Source of the DNA: Aerococcus viridans
Lineage (GTDB): Bacteria; Bacillota; Bacilli; Lactobacillales; Aerococcaceae
Length of the DNA stretch: 64,000 nucleotides
Assembly (NCBI RefSeq): GCF_002083135.2
Contig: NZ_NBTM02000001.1
Span: 1,240,001 to 1,304,000, forward strand
Direction of reading: 5' to 3'
The notes beneath the pieces are model-generated. The model was not told the DNA's origin. It did not search any database and saw nothing but the letters and a program-made list of their open reading frames with translations. This document shows positions 52,890 through 61,883 of this stretch, one piece after another; the stretch's first letter is position 1; every line of letters begins with the position of its first letter. The position numbers and the translations under genes were made by a program.

Positions 52890-54725
52890 ATGAATTTTTC
52901 TAAATATCAAAAATATTCGATACTAGCGATTGCTGATTTTGTATCAATATTAGTCGCTGGTTTTACGGCATATTTATTACTTGAGATGTATGTAGGTTTA
53001 ACCGTGTCAATGACGGCAGGCTTGTCTATTATATATTTCATCGCCTATATACTAGCTAGTTTAGCAACCAAAAACTACAATCTGATTATCCGCTATATGA
53101 GTTTCAAAGGGGCATCGGATTTACTAATTACCCATTTTATTGCGTCAATTTTAACTTTAGCGTCTGCAGCTATCATTTATAGAAGTTTTTCCATTCGTTT
53201 AGTATTTTTATTAACTGTATTCGCCATTGGGTTAACATTTGTGTCACGTGCGTTATGGCGATTTGCAATGGATCGTAGAAATAACGTACCGAATGGTGAA
53301 GGCGTCTTTGAACCGACATTGCTTGTTGGTGCTGGTCGAGGAGGGAATACCTTCCTTAAACAATTTAAAAATGATGGGGCTTATCGCTTTGTTGGGTTTG
53401 TGGATGACGATAAAGATCTTCTACATAAGAAGATGGATAATTTAAGTATTCTAGGTTGTGTGGATGATATTCCAGATATTATTGAACAATACCATTTACA
53501 AAATATCATTATTACTGCACCAACTTTGCCAAGTGAAAAAATTGAACAAATTTTAGATTGGGGTATTGAATACGATGTAGACGTTCGTCAGATGCCTTCA
53601 GTTGAAAAAACACTTTTAGGCTATCAAATGGATACAGTATCTGGTCCTCAAGAAATTGAAATTTCTGACCTGTTGGGTCGTGACGAAGTGGAATTAGACG
53701 ATTCAGATGCCTTCCGTCAAATCTCTGGTAAAGACATCTTAGTTACAGGTGCCGGTGGTTCAATTGGTTCTGAAATATGTCGTCAGGTAGCTAAATTCGC
53801 ACCAAAAACGATTTATCTTTTAGGGCACGGAGAAAACTCAATCTACTTGATCAATCAAGAGTTTGCTCAAAAAGACTTACCAAATACCCGGATTATTCCA
53901 ATCATTGCGGACGTTCAAGATAAAGAACATATTGAACAAATCATGCAAACCTACAAACCAGATATCGTTTACCATGCAGCAGCGCATAAACATGTGCCGT
54001 TAATGGAAGCTAATCCAACTGAAGCAGTAAAGAATAACGTTTACGGCACAATGAATGTTGCCAATGCTGCCAAAAAAGCGAATGTAGATGTCTTTGTTAT
54101 GGTATCTACAGATAAAGCGAATAATCCACCAAATGTGATGGGCGCTTCTAAAAGAATTGCAGAGATGCTAGTTACTGGTATGGATAAAATTTCGCCCCAC
54201 ACTAAATTTGCTGCTGTACGTTTTGGTAATGTACTAGGTTCGCGTGGTTCCGTTATTCCTGTATTCAAAAAGCAAATTGAAAAAGGTGGCCCAGTTACAG
54301 TTACAGACTTTAGAATGCGTCGTTACTTTATGACGATTCCTGAAGCTAGTCGCTTGGTTATCCAAGCAGGTGCCAAGGCACAGGGTGGTGAATTATTTAT
54401 CTTAGATATGGGTAAAGATGTATTGATTCTGGACCTTGCTAAGAAAATGATTAAATTATCAGGCTTCACTGAAAAAGAAATTCCGATTGTTGAAAGTGGT
54501 ATTCGTCCTGGTGAGAAATTATATGAAGAATTACTATTAACGGATGAAACAACTGGACAAAAAGTTGATGATAAAATTTTTGTTGGAAAAATTAAGAGTC
54601 GACCGGTTGAAGAAATCTATGAATTTGTTGAAACATTAGATTTAACTGCGGTAGATGATGATAGTTTAAATAAAAAATTAGTTGAATTTGTCCATCGTGA
54701 TGCAAAGACATCTGATAATGGATAA
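52890..54725 (+). CDS. CapD/EpsC-like nucleoside-diphosphate-sugar dehydratase/epimerase
   Basis: A 611-residue membrane-bound enzyme. Four N-terminal helices (about 10-110) are followed by a CoA-binding-like Rossmann domain (about 140-250, LLVGAGRGGNTFLKQF) and an extended SDR domain (about 285-580) with VTGAGGSIGSEIC. The catalytic stretch VSTDKANNPPNVMGASKR has Met in place of the SDR Tyr, as is normal for the UDP-GlcNAc 4,6-dehydratases of this branch. It makes a precursor for deoxyamino sugars in the surface polymer. A three-codon minicistron (ATG CGT AAA TGA, 52882-52893) overlaps its ATG. Confidence 0.92.
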   Translation: MNFSKYQKYSILAIADFVSILVAGFTAYLLLEMYVGLTVSMTAGLSIIYFIAYILASLATKNYNLIIRYMSFKGASDLLITHFIASILTLASAAIIYRSFSIRLVFLLTVFAIGLTFVSRALWRFAMDRRNNVPNGEGVFEPTLLVGAGRGGNTFLKQFKNDGAYRFVGFVDDDKDLLHKKMDNLSILGCVDDIPDIIEQYHLQNIIITAPTLPSEKIEQILDWGIEYDVDVRQMPSVEKTLLGYQMDTVSGPQEIEISDLLGRDEVELDDSDAFRQISGKDILVTGAGGSIGSEICRQVAKFAPKTIYLLGHGENSIYLINQEFAQKDLPNTRIIPIIADVQDKEHIEQIMQTYKPDIVYHAAAHKHVPLMEANPTEAVKNNVYGTMNVANAAKKANVDVFVMVSTDKANNPPNVMGASKRIAEMLVTGMDKISPHTKFAAVRFGNVLGSRGSVIPVFKKQIEKGGPVTVTDFRMRRYFMTIPEASRLVIQAGAKAQGGELFILDMGKDVLILDLAKKMIKLSGFTEKEIPIVESGIRPGEKLYEELLLTDETTGQKVDDKIFVGKIKSRPVEEIYEFVETLDLTAVDDDSLNKKLVEFVHRDAKTSDNG

Positions 54726-54866
54726 TGAGAATCAAGTAAAAAAATGATAGATAAATCAATATCTTATTGAAAACTTAAAAACTGGTATGGTAGACTGACA
54801 TAGTTATGATAATATATTCAAATAGGAAGTAAATAATATCAATTATATTTGCTCGAGGAGGACGAG

Positions 54867-55622
54867 ATGAACGACACCCAAGAAATCTCTTTAATTGAGA
54901 TACTGAATATTCTTACTGCGAATATTTGGAAGATTATTTCAACCACTATCATTGGGATTGTATTAGCAGCCTTAGTGACATTTTTCTTAATGTCACCAAA
55001 ATATACATCTACAACTGATATTGTTGTAAATAATACTGCTACCGCTACTACAGAAAATACAATCACACAAGCAGGCTTACAAGCAAACTTGACGCTTTTA
55101 AATACTTACCAATCATTGGTTAGTCGGCCATTGGTTTTAGATCCTGCCATTGCAAATGTACCTGAAGCAGAAGGCATGACGGCTAGTGAATTAGCAGAAA
55201 ACGTGACAGTTTCTATGGATTCCGATTCATTACTATTTACCATTTCTGTAGAAAATGAATCACCGTATGTTGCTGCTAACTTAGCCAACGCAATTGCTGT
55301 ATCTTTCTCTGAAGTTGTACAACAAGTATTACAAGTTGAGAATGTTTCAATTGTGACACCTGCGGAGCCTGGTCAATCGCCAACTTCACCAAATGTCATT
55401 TTAAATATCATTATTGGTGCATTGTTAGGATTAATTGTCGGTGTTGTATGGCAATTAGTCAATGCAATGTTAGATAATTCAGTTAAGAGCAGTGATATCA
55501 TTGAAGAGCTTGGTTGGACTTTATTAGGAACTATTCCACAAATGGATAAAAGTAAAGTTGAAGATACGCGCTTCAAAGGTAATGCAGTCAAAGATGGTTC
55601 TAGAAACCGTCGTCGTGTCTAG
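54867..55622 (+). CDS. cpsC: Capsule chain-length regulator / kinase activator (CpsC, YveK-like)
   Basis: A 251-residue Wzz-family membrane protein with two helices (about 21-42 and 175-195) enclosing an outer domain. PAEPGQSPTSPN (about 161-172) is the proline-rich motif that precedes helix 2 in CpsC/CapA. The short cytoplasmic tail (about 200-251) should activate the CpsD kinase encoded next. GAGGAGGACGAG leads to ATG 54867; an upstream in-frame TTG overlaps that site. An AT-rich 141-base gap with a TATGATAAT at 54806-54814 may hold its own promoter. Confidence 0.93.
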   Translation: MNDTQEISLIEILNILTANIWKIISTTIIGIVLAALVTFFLMSPKYTSTTDIVVNNTATATTENTITQAGLQANLTLLNTYQSLVSRPLVLDPAIANVPEAEGMTASELAENVTVSMDSDSLLFTISVENESPYVAANLANAIAVSFSEVVQQVLQVENVSIVTPAEPGQSPTSPNVILNIIIGALLGLIVGVVWQLVNAMLDNSVKSSDIIEELGWTLLGTIPQMDKSKVEDTRFKGNAVKDGSRNRRRV

Positions 55623-55633
55623 GAGGTTCAATT

Positions 55634-56383
55634 TTGTTTAAGAATAAAAGAAAACATTTTGACAAGATGAATGCAGAACAACGCCTAGGCGCTAGTTTAA
55701 TTACTGTTACGCAACCAAATGACGCCATTTCTGAATCTTTCCGTCAAATCCGTACAAATATCCAATTCTCAATGGTTGACCATGATTTTAAATCAATCAT
55801 GTTCACATCATCTGGTGTTTGGGAAGGTAAATCAACTGTTACAGCTAACACTGCTGCTGTAATGGCGCAACAAGGCTTGCGTGTCTTATTAGTAGACGCT
55901 GATTTACGTAAACCAACAGTAGCTAAAACATTCAATATCAACACAACTGTTGGTTTGACAAGTTTACTAACAGACCGTGATGCAAACATCATGGATACTG
56001 TAAACTATGTTGCGGATGCAAATATTTACATTTTAGCAGCTGGTCCAGTTCCACCAAACCCGTCTGAACTATTGGGTTCAAACCGTATGGCTGAATTAAT
56101 CGGCGAATTAGAAGAAATGTTTGACTTAGTTATTTTTGATACACCACCAATTCTAGCTGTTACCGATGCACAAGTTGTTGCAACGCGTGTAGATGGCGTG
56201 ATTGTGGTTGTGCGTTCAGGAATTGCTAACAAAAACGAAGTACGCAAAACAAAAGATTTATTGGACGTGGTAAATGCCAACGTCATTGGTGCCGTATATA
56301 ACGGTGAAGATGCCAATAAATTAGGCTACGGTTATGGTTATGGCTACGGTTATGGCTATGGTCAAAGCGAAACAAGCAAATAA
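55634..56383 (+). CDS. cpsD: Bacterial tyrosine kinase CpsD/CapB
   Basis: A 249-residue BY-kinase. It has an N-terminal ESFRQIRTNIQF (34-45), Walker A GVWEGKST (61-68), Walker A' LLVDADLRKP (85-94) and Walker B VIFDTPP (about 166-172). The C-terminus is a run of six Tyr-Gly pairs ending GQSETSK: the tyrosine cluster that is autophosphorylated in trans. Other systems usually have looser clusters. The repeat is also seen in DNA as hexamers (56324-56362). The start is TTG 55634 after AGGAGG, 11 bases after cpsC. No cpsE-type priming transferase follows. Confidence 0.95.
   Translation: MFKNKRKHFDKMNAEQRLGASLITVTQPNDAISESFRQIRTNIQFSMVDHDFKSIMFTSSGVWEGKSTVTANTAAVMAQQGLRVLLVDADLRKPTVAKTFNINTTVGLTSLLTDRDANIMDTVNYVADANIYILAAGPVPPNPSELLGSNRMAELIGELEEMFDLVIFDTPPILAVTDAQVVATRVDGVIVVVRSGIANKNEVRKTKDLLDVVNANVIGAVYNGEDANKLGYGYGYGYGYGYGQSETSK
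56324..56362 (+). repeat. Hexameric coding repeat (Gly-Tyr)x6 at the end of cpsD
   Basis: Six near-identical GG(C/T)TA(C/T) hexamers encode alternating Gly and Tyr. Such tandem DNA can lengthen or shorten in 6-base steps without changing the frame. Confidence 0.9.
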
Positions 56384-56397
56384 TAGATTTCAAACTA

Positions 56398-56430
56398 AGG
56401 GATAGAGTTTCGGCTCCATCTCTTTTTTTG
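56398..56430 (+). terminator. Capsule operon terminator
   Basis: GGGATAGAG pairs with CTCCATCTC (one mismatch, one G-U), then a run of T. Confidence 0.75.
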
Positions 56431-56573
56431 CGCTCGCGAATCGGTTTAGTCAGGAATGCTAGGGATTTCGATCATTTTTTGGATGACTTTTGATAATGCT
56501 TTTGATTCTGGGTATGTTATCCTAGTCGGAGAAGTAAAATAACTTGTGAATTTCGGCAAAGGAGAATATACGA

Positions 56574-57002
56574 ATGGATTATAGACGATTTGGTGATGTG
56601 TTAGTTGTACGACTTGATAGAGGCGAAGAAATTATTGCTACTTTGGCAGAATTAGCTAAGCGTGAGAAAATCTCTTTAGCAACTGTTCAAGGGATTGGCG
56701 CTTGTGACCAGGTGAAATACAGCCTATACAATGTGGCAGAGCGTTCATACAGCCCTAACGAACTAAGTGAAGAGTTAGAGTTAACTTCATTGACCGGCAA
56801 TATGTCGATAATGGACGGCGAACAATATAACCACCTACATGCTACATTTGGCCGTGCAGATGGGTCAGTAGTTGGTGGTCACTTGAACGAAGCCATTATT
56901 TCAGGTACGGGTGAAATTTTTGTCCATATGATTTCTGGTGAGGTGGAACGATCGAAAGACGAAGCAGAAACCGGTTTGAATTTGTTCGATTTCAATAAAT
57001 AA
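56574..57002 (+). CDS. PPC (DUF296) domain protein
   Basis: A 142-residue single-domain protein of the PPC/DUF296 family. Typical elements are LVVRLDRGEEIIATLAELAKREKI (9-32), VQGIGACDQVKYSLYN (about 38-53), HLHATFGRADGSVVGGHLNEA (about 87-107) with paired His residues, and FVHMISGEVERSKD. PPC domains form trimers and in plants accompany AT-hook DNA-binding motifs; the bacterial role is unclear. No DNA-binding extension is seen here. AAAGGAG precedes the ATG. Single gene. Confidence 0.85.
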   Translation: MDYRRFGDVLVVRLDRGEEIIATLAELAKREKISLATVQGIGACDQVKYSLYNVAERSYSPNELSEELELTSLTGNMSIMDGEQYNHLHATFGRADGSVVGGHLNEAIISGTGEIFVHMISGEVERSKDEAETGLNLFDFNK

Positions 57003-57152
57003 GGTCTATGTCCGTCTGATTGTAAAATGAATGGTGTATGACTAACAGAAAGTTCCCTAACTAACAAATTGTAAGCTAAATTCTTGTGTTAATTCGGATT
57101 TGAAATTATAATAGAGCTATCTAAAGATATATTCAAAAATGAACGGAGAATA

Positions 57153-58238
57153 ATGATGACAACAATAAAAGAGAAGTTTGGATTTAAACCAAATGAAGGC
57201 TTGCAATTTGGCCTATATTCTTTAGGTGACTATGCCCTAAACCCACATACCAACCAAGGGGTAGGGGAACAAAAAAGAATTCAAGAATTAATCGAAACAG
57301 CTCAGCACGCTGAACAAGCAGGCTTAGATATTTTTGCCCTTGGTGAATCTCACCAAGAACACTTTGTCTCTCAAGCCCATGCAGTCATTTTAGGGGCCAT
57401 TGCTCAAGCGACGAGTAAGATTAAATTATCCTCTTCATCAACTGTTGTATCGACATCTGACCCGGTTCGAATTTACGAAAACTTCGCTACTTTAGATTTA
57501 ATTTCTGACGGACGGGTTGAATTAGTAGGTGGTCGTGCATCTCGAATTGGTTTATTTGAACTATTAGGTTATGAATTACGTGACTATGAAGAATTGTTCG
57601 AAGAAAAATTTGAGTTATTGAATTACATCAACCAGCAAGTTGAAAAGGGTGAAAAAATCACTTGGGAAGGGCAATTCCGCCACCGTTTAAACCAAGCAGA
57701 AATTTTCCCTAAACCAAAAAATCACTTTATTCCAATTTGGCGGGGTGTAGGTGGATCACCAGCTTCTGCAGTGAAAGCAGGACGTGCGGGTATTCCTATG
57801 GTTCTCACTACACTAGCTGGGCCGGCTATGGCTTTTTATCCGGCTGTAGAGGCCTATCGTGAAGAATTAGCCAACCTAGGTATAGACCCAACAACCTATC
57901 CTTTAACGACAGCTAGCCCTATGTATATTGCCCCTACAGGTCAAGAAGCTTTGGCGGAATTCTACCCCCATGTAAAATCATCATTCTTACATTCAAACGG
58001 CTCAATTTTCCCTAAACAACAATTCGCTCAATCAAGATCTGTTCAAGATACGATGATGGCGGGCAGTCCAGAAACGATTGTTGATAAATTGCTTTACCAA
58101 TATGAAGTTTATGGTATGGACCGGTATATCGGCCAAATTGATATGGGTGGGGTGCCTATTGGTAAAATCAAACGAACCATTGATTTACTAGGTGAAAAGG
58201 TCATTCCTGAAGTGAAGAAATATACTAAGAAAAACTAG
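57153..58238 (+). CDS. LLM-class flavin-dependent oxidoreductase
   Basis: A 361-residue luciferase-like monooxygenase-family TIM barrel. GLYSLGDYALNPHTNQG, LDIFALGESHQEHFVSQAHAVILGAIAQATSKIKL (about 57-92), and FATLDLISDGRVELVGGRAS (about 112-131) are the usual FMN-contact segments. Characterised relatives use reduced FMN; the substrate here is unknown. GGAGAAT precedes ATG 57153. Monocistronic with a terminator. Confidence 0.9.
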   Translation: MMTTIKEKFGFKPNEGLQFGLYSLGDYALNPHTNQGVGEQKRIQELIETAQHAEQAGLDIFALGESHQEHFVSQAHAVILGAIAQATSKIKLSSSSTVVSTSDPVRIYENFATLDLISDGRVELVGGRASRIGLFELLGYELRDYEELFEEKFELLNYINQQVEKGEKITWEGQFRHRLNQAEIFPKPKNHFIPIWRGVGGSPASAVKAGRAGIPMVLTTLAGPAMAFYPAVEAYREELANLGIDPTTYPLTTASPMYIAPTGQEALAEFYPHVKSSFLHSNGSIFPKQQFAQSRSVQDTMMAGSPETIVDKLLYQYEVYGMDRYIGQIDMGGVPIGKIKRTIDLLGEKVIPEVKKYTKKN

Positions 58239-58282
58239 TGTAAAACAATAATTCAATATAACATTGTGAATATATAAAAATA

Positions 58283-58318
58283 CAAGGAGCTGAAAATAAC
58301 CAATTCAGCTCTTTTTCT
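58283..58318 (+). terminator. Terminator of the LLM oxidoreductase gene
   Basis: GAGCTGAA pairs with TTCAGCTC, followed by TTTTTC. Confidence 0.82.
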
Positions 58319-58421
58319 TTGTTTAAAAGAATACAAACTACCTTTAAAACCGCTATCTTTTTGCCGTATCATTCTCATTGTAAGAGCTTACAACAATATT
58401 TACAAAGTGAATATTCAAATA

Positions 58422-58454
58422 AGGTGCACCCAACCATCTTGAAAGGATGCACCT
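58422..58454 (-). terminator. Possible asparaginase terminator
   Basis: AGGTGCA pairs with TGCACCT around a 19-base loop; the T-run on the minus strand is weak. Confidence 0.45.
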
Positions 58455-58464
58455 GCTTTATTTT

Positions 58465-59463
58465 TTATTTCAGATAGTCATAATCAATAGGTCTTTGAAT
58501 CATAGCTTTGAAATGGTCAAAATCTTCCGAATTCCCAAGCGCCCACATAGCCTTCATAACTAGGGCTTCGCTGGTAATATTGGCTGTTTCAATAATATGC
58601 TTTTCTCCTAAAATAGACTGGCCAACTGCATAAACTTCATAATCAGACCCTTCCATTGGGACCTGTGTGGTTAAAATCACATATTTGCCTTGTTTAACGG
58701 CTGCCCAAATTTGCCCTGCATAATCAAGAGCACTCAATTGCGGAATCCCACCAATCCCAAAACCTTCAATAATGATCACATCCACCATTTGACAATAGGC
58801 TTCAATGACTTGAGCAGGAAGGCCGGGCGTTAATTTAATCAAGCCCACGCGCGGATTCAATCGGTTGTAGAATTCAACTGGCCCTAAATCATTAGATTGA
58901 TTTAAAATAGGTAAAACCCTTTGTGAACGGACAACTGCCCGGTTGGCGAAATCGATGGTTTGAAAGGCTTGATAAGACCGCGACCGGACTTTGCGCGACC
59001 GGGTGCCCAGCAAGACTTCCCCATGGAATACAATCGATACAGCGTAAGCCTGGTCAGAAATAGCGTAGGTTACAGCATCTAGGATATTTTTCACGCCATC
59101 GTTGCCAATTTTTGATAGGGGCACTTGTGACCCAGTAAAGACAATTGGTTTGGCGCTATTTTGAACCAGGTAAGATAGGGCAGCAGCCCCGTAAGCCATG
59201 GTATCTGTCCCATGCACCACAATAAAGCCATCATAAGCCTCATATTGGTCCTGGATCACTTGGGCCATATGAAGCCAATTTTCCGGCTGCATATTGGTTG
59301 AATCGATAGACAATAGATTGACTGCATCATAAGTAAAGTCTAATCCAGAAGACGCTAGGATTTCAGTTAGTTCTTGGTTGATGGTCCCGGCAACGAGCCC
59401 GTGGTCAGAATCTTGTGCCGAAATGGTCCCACCAGTTAGTATAAATAAAACGCGCTTGGTCAT
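58465..59463 (-). CDS. L-asparaginase, type I-like
   Basis: A 332-residue asparaginase hydrolysing asparagine to aspartate and ammonia. The first catalytic Thr is in LFILTGGTISAQ (about 6-17), and the second triad Thr-Asp in VVHGTDTMAYGAAAL (about 84-98). No signal peptide follows the chosen start, so it is cytoplasmic. I chose ATG 59463 because GAGGAG lies at good spacing on the minus strand; the ATG 11 codons earlier has no such site. It lies downstream of proBA behind a terminator. Confidence 0.92.
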   Translation of the reverse strand: MTKRVLFILTGGTISAQDSDHGLVAGTINQELTEILASSGLDFTYDAVNLLSIDSTNMQPENWLHMAQVIQDQYEAYDGFIVVHGTDTMAYGAAALSYLVQNSAKPIVFTGSQVPLSKIGNDGVKNILDAVTYAISDQAYAVSIVFHGEVLLGTRSRKVRSRSYQAFQTIDFANRAVVRSQRVLPILNQSNDLGPVEFYNRLNPRVGLIKLTPGLPAQVIEAYCQMVDVIIIEGFGIGGIPQLSALDYAGQIWAAVKQGKYVILTTQVPMEGSDYEVYAVGQSILGEKHIIETANITSEALVMKAMWALGNSEDFDHFKAMIQRPIDYDYLK

Positions 59464-59505
59464 GTCATACTCCTCATAAAAATCGTTTAGGGCCATTATA
59501 ACATG

Positions 59506-59539
59506 AAAAACCCTAGTAGACAGGTGTATCCACTAGAGT
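59506..59539 (-). terminator. proBA terminator
   Basis: On the minus strand CTAGTGG...CTACTAG forms a stem followed by GGTTTTTC, between proA and the asparaginase gene. Confidence 0.7.
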
Positions 59540-59569
59540 CTCTTTATTGTAATATAATCGAATTGAACC

Positions 59570-60838
59570 TTACAGACGGATTTGTCCGTCCCCATAAATC
59601 ACGTATTTATAAGTCGTTAAAGCTTCAATCCCCATTGGTCCACGGGCATGCAATTTCTGCGTTGAAATTCCAATTTCCCCACCGAATCCAAATTTATCGC
59701 CATCTGTAAAGCGAGATGAGGCATTGACAACCACCGCAGCAGCATCAATATCATCCACGAATTGACGGGCTACCGAGTAGTCTTGGGTTACAATCACTTC
59801 TGTGTGGGCAGATGAATAAGTTTGGATATGTTCAACCGCTTCATCATAGCCAGAAGTCACTTTGATCGCAATTTCATAAGCTAAGAACTCCGTCGCATAA
59901 TCTTCCTCATTGACAGGTAAGATGTCGATCTTTCCTTGCAAGATTTCCTGCGTTCTTTGGTCCCCGTGCACCACAACCTTGTCCGCCTTAAAGGATTCAA
60001 CGATTTGTGGCAAGAAGGATTCCGCGACTTTTTCGTCGACGAGTAGGTTTTCTAAAGCATTACATACTGAAACCCGCTGCAGCTTCCCATTTTTCAAAAT
60101 GGCTAAAGCCTTGTCTAAATCAGCCGCTTCGTGTACGTACAGGTGGTCGTTTCCAATACCGGTTTCAATAGTTGGCACAGTTGCGTTCTTCACGACATTT
60201 TGAATTAAGGCTGCACCACCACGTGGAATTAACACATCCAAGTATTGGTTCATCTGCATAAATTGGGTCGCTAAAGCCCGGTCAGGATTGTCGATCAAGT
60301 TGACCGCATCTGTTGTCACGCCAGCTTTTGATAAACCAGCTTTAATGGCTTCAATAATGGCTAAATTGGATTGAATAGTCTCGCTACCCCCACGCAAAAT
60401 CACGGCATTACCCGCTTTAAAGGTTAGAGCAGTAGCATCAGCTGTTACATTTGGACGTGATTCGAAAATAATCCCGATAACCCCAAGTGGTACACGTTTC
60501 TTCCCAATCTCAATGCCATCTTCAGTAAACCACATTTCATCCGTTTGCCCGATGATATCCGGCAAATTCGCCACCTTTTCAAAACCAGCGGCCATATTGT
60601 CAATCCGGCTTTCAGTTAAGGTCATGCGCTCAATAAAGCTTTCGGGGCGTCGACCAGCCTCTCGTGTATTTTCAATATCGGCCTGGTTAGCCGCTAAAAT
60701 AGCCGCTTGGTTATCCCGTAAAGACTTGGCCATTGCTAGTAAAGCCGCATTTTTTTGTTGGCTTGGCAACTTGCCTAATTCCCGTGATGCTAACTTTGCC
60801 GCTTTACCAAGATTCACTAAACCTTGTGCATCAATCAT
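59570..60838 (-). CDS. proA: Gamma-glutamyl phosphate reductase
   Basis: Second step of proline synthesis, reducing glutamyl 5-phosphate to the semialdehyde with NADPH. The 422 residues belong to the aldehyde dehydrogenase fold. PLGVIGIIFESRPNVTADATALTFKAGNAVILRGG (about 117-151) binds NADP, and the catalytic Cys is in RVSVCNALENLLV (about 255-267). The C-terminal KLHARGPMGIEALTTYKYVI matches the family. GGAGGTA precedes the ATG. It follows proB by 92 bases. No proC is nearby. Confidence 0.97.
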   Translation of the reverse strand: MIDAQGLVNLGKAAKLASRELGKLPSQQKNAALLAMAKSLRDNQAAILAANQADIENTREAGRRPESFIERMTLTESRIDNMAAGFEKVANLPDIIGQTDEMWFTEDGIEIGKKRVPLGVIGIIFESRPNVTADATALTFKAGNAVILRGGSETIQSNLAIIEAIKAGLSKAGVTTDAVNLIDNPDRALATQFMQMNQYLDVLIPRGGAALIQNVVKNATVPTIETGIGNDHLYVHEAADLDKALAILKNGKLQRVSVCNALENLLVDEKVAESFLPQIVESFKADKVVVHGDQRTQEILQGKIDILPVNEEDYATEFLAYEIAIKVTSGYDEAVEHIQTYSSAHTEVIVTQDYSVARQFVDDIDAAAVVVNASSRFTDGDKFGFGGEIGISTQKLHARGPMGIEALTTYKYVIYGDGQIRL

Positions 60839-60930
60839 GTCTGTACCTCCATTACATTAGAATTATGAGTATTTTCTCATTGTGTTCATTAATTATAACC
60901 ATTTCTCTTGAGAAAGGCTATTGGATTCGC

Positions 60931-61734
60931 TTATTTTGGTATGAAAAGTGTCCCAATTGATTCGCCCTTAACTAAGTCTAAAATCTGCATAGGATCTTCA
61001 GATGACATAATCACCGTCATTTGTCCGGATTTTAAAGATTCATTAGCAGCTGTTAATTTCGTTTCCATTCCACCAGTTGAAAAAGCCGAAACATCACCCT
61101 TAGCCATATCTATTAAATCGTCAGTCACCTCATGCAAGACATCAAAGCGAACCGCATCAGGATTTCGCTTCGGATTGTCATCATAAAAGCCGTCTACATC
61201 TGTTAGAAATATCAACAAATCCGCGTCCATCGTCGAAGCAACTAAAGCAGATAGGGTATCGTTGTCACCAAAACGGGTTTGATGGTCCAGTTCATCAACT
61301 GCTACCGCATCGTTTTCATTGATAATCGGTAAGATTTTTTGACCTAGTAAGGCATTCATGGCATTTTTGTAGTTGTTGTAAGAATCCGGGAAGTCGATAA
61401 TATCCCGTGTTAACAAGATTTGCCCGATAAATTGGCTGTAGTAGTTAAATGACCGACTATATAAATTCATCAAAGCTACTTGTCCAACAGCGGCAGTCGC
61501 TTGCTGTGATGCCATATCGGTAGGTCGGCTAGTTAAGCCCATTTTGACAGAACCAACACCAATCGCACCCGAGGTTACAAGAATTACTTCTTTACCTTCT
61601 TGAATTAAGGTAGAAAGGGCCAAAGCTAGGCGGTCAATCCGGTTATAATTAATTTGATTTTGATCATTCAAAAGAGAATGTGTCCCAATTTTCACAACAA
61701 TTCTCTCTGCGCTTAAAATTCCTTCACGATTCAT
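60931..61734 (-). CDS. proB: Glutamate 5-kinase (no PUA domain)
   Basis: First and usually feedback-controlled step of proline synthesis. The 267-residue amino acid kinase domain shows IVVKIGTHSLL (12-22), VILVTSGAIGVG (about 50-61), INENDAVAVDEL and FGDNDTLSALVA (about 134-162), and LIFLTDVDGFYD. The C-terminal PUA domain of longer ProB proteins is absent, which is common in streptococci. I chose ATG 61734 (GAGGGTGA just before it) over GTG 61749. A TGCTATAAT extended -10 lies at 61814-61822 on the minus strand. Confidence 0.95.
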   Translation of the reverse strand: MNREGILSAERIVVKIGTHSLLNDQNQINYNRIDRLALALSTLIQEGKEVILVTSGAIGVGSVKMGLTSRPTDMASQQATAAVGQVALMNLYSRSFNYYSQFIGQILLTRDIIDFPDSYNNYKNAMNALLGQKILPIINENDAVAVDELDHQTRFGDNDTLSALVASTMDADLLIFLTDVDGFYDDNPKRNPDAVRFDVLHEVTDDLIDMAKGDVSAFSTGGMETKLTAANESLKSGQMTVIMSSEDPMQILDLVKGESIGTLFIPK

Positions 61735-61813
61735 CTCATTCACCCTCACCTAAAAATTTTGTATATTAAAAGTGTTTTACTCTTTTTTAATCGAATTGAA
61801 ATCTCACTCTGTT

Positions 61814-61822
61814 ATTATAGCA
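61814..61822 (-). promoter_or_regulatory. Extended -10 promoter of proBA
   Basis: Read on the minus strand TGCTATAAT is a full extended -10 element about 80 bases before proB. Confidence 0.55.
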
Positions 61823-61883
61823 TAGAGGACCTGTGAATTTTAGGCAGGTAAAAGAGAAATGGGAAAAACGAGGAGTGACTTAA

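Noticed and set aside
52890-54725. Missing catalytic Tyr in the CapD-like SDR motif as a sign of inactivity
   Set aside because: Met at this place is normal in the inverting 4,6-dehydratase branch, so the enzyme is probably active.
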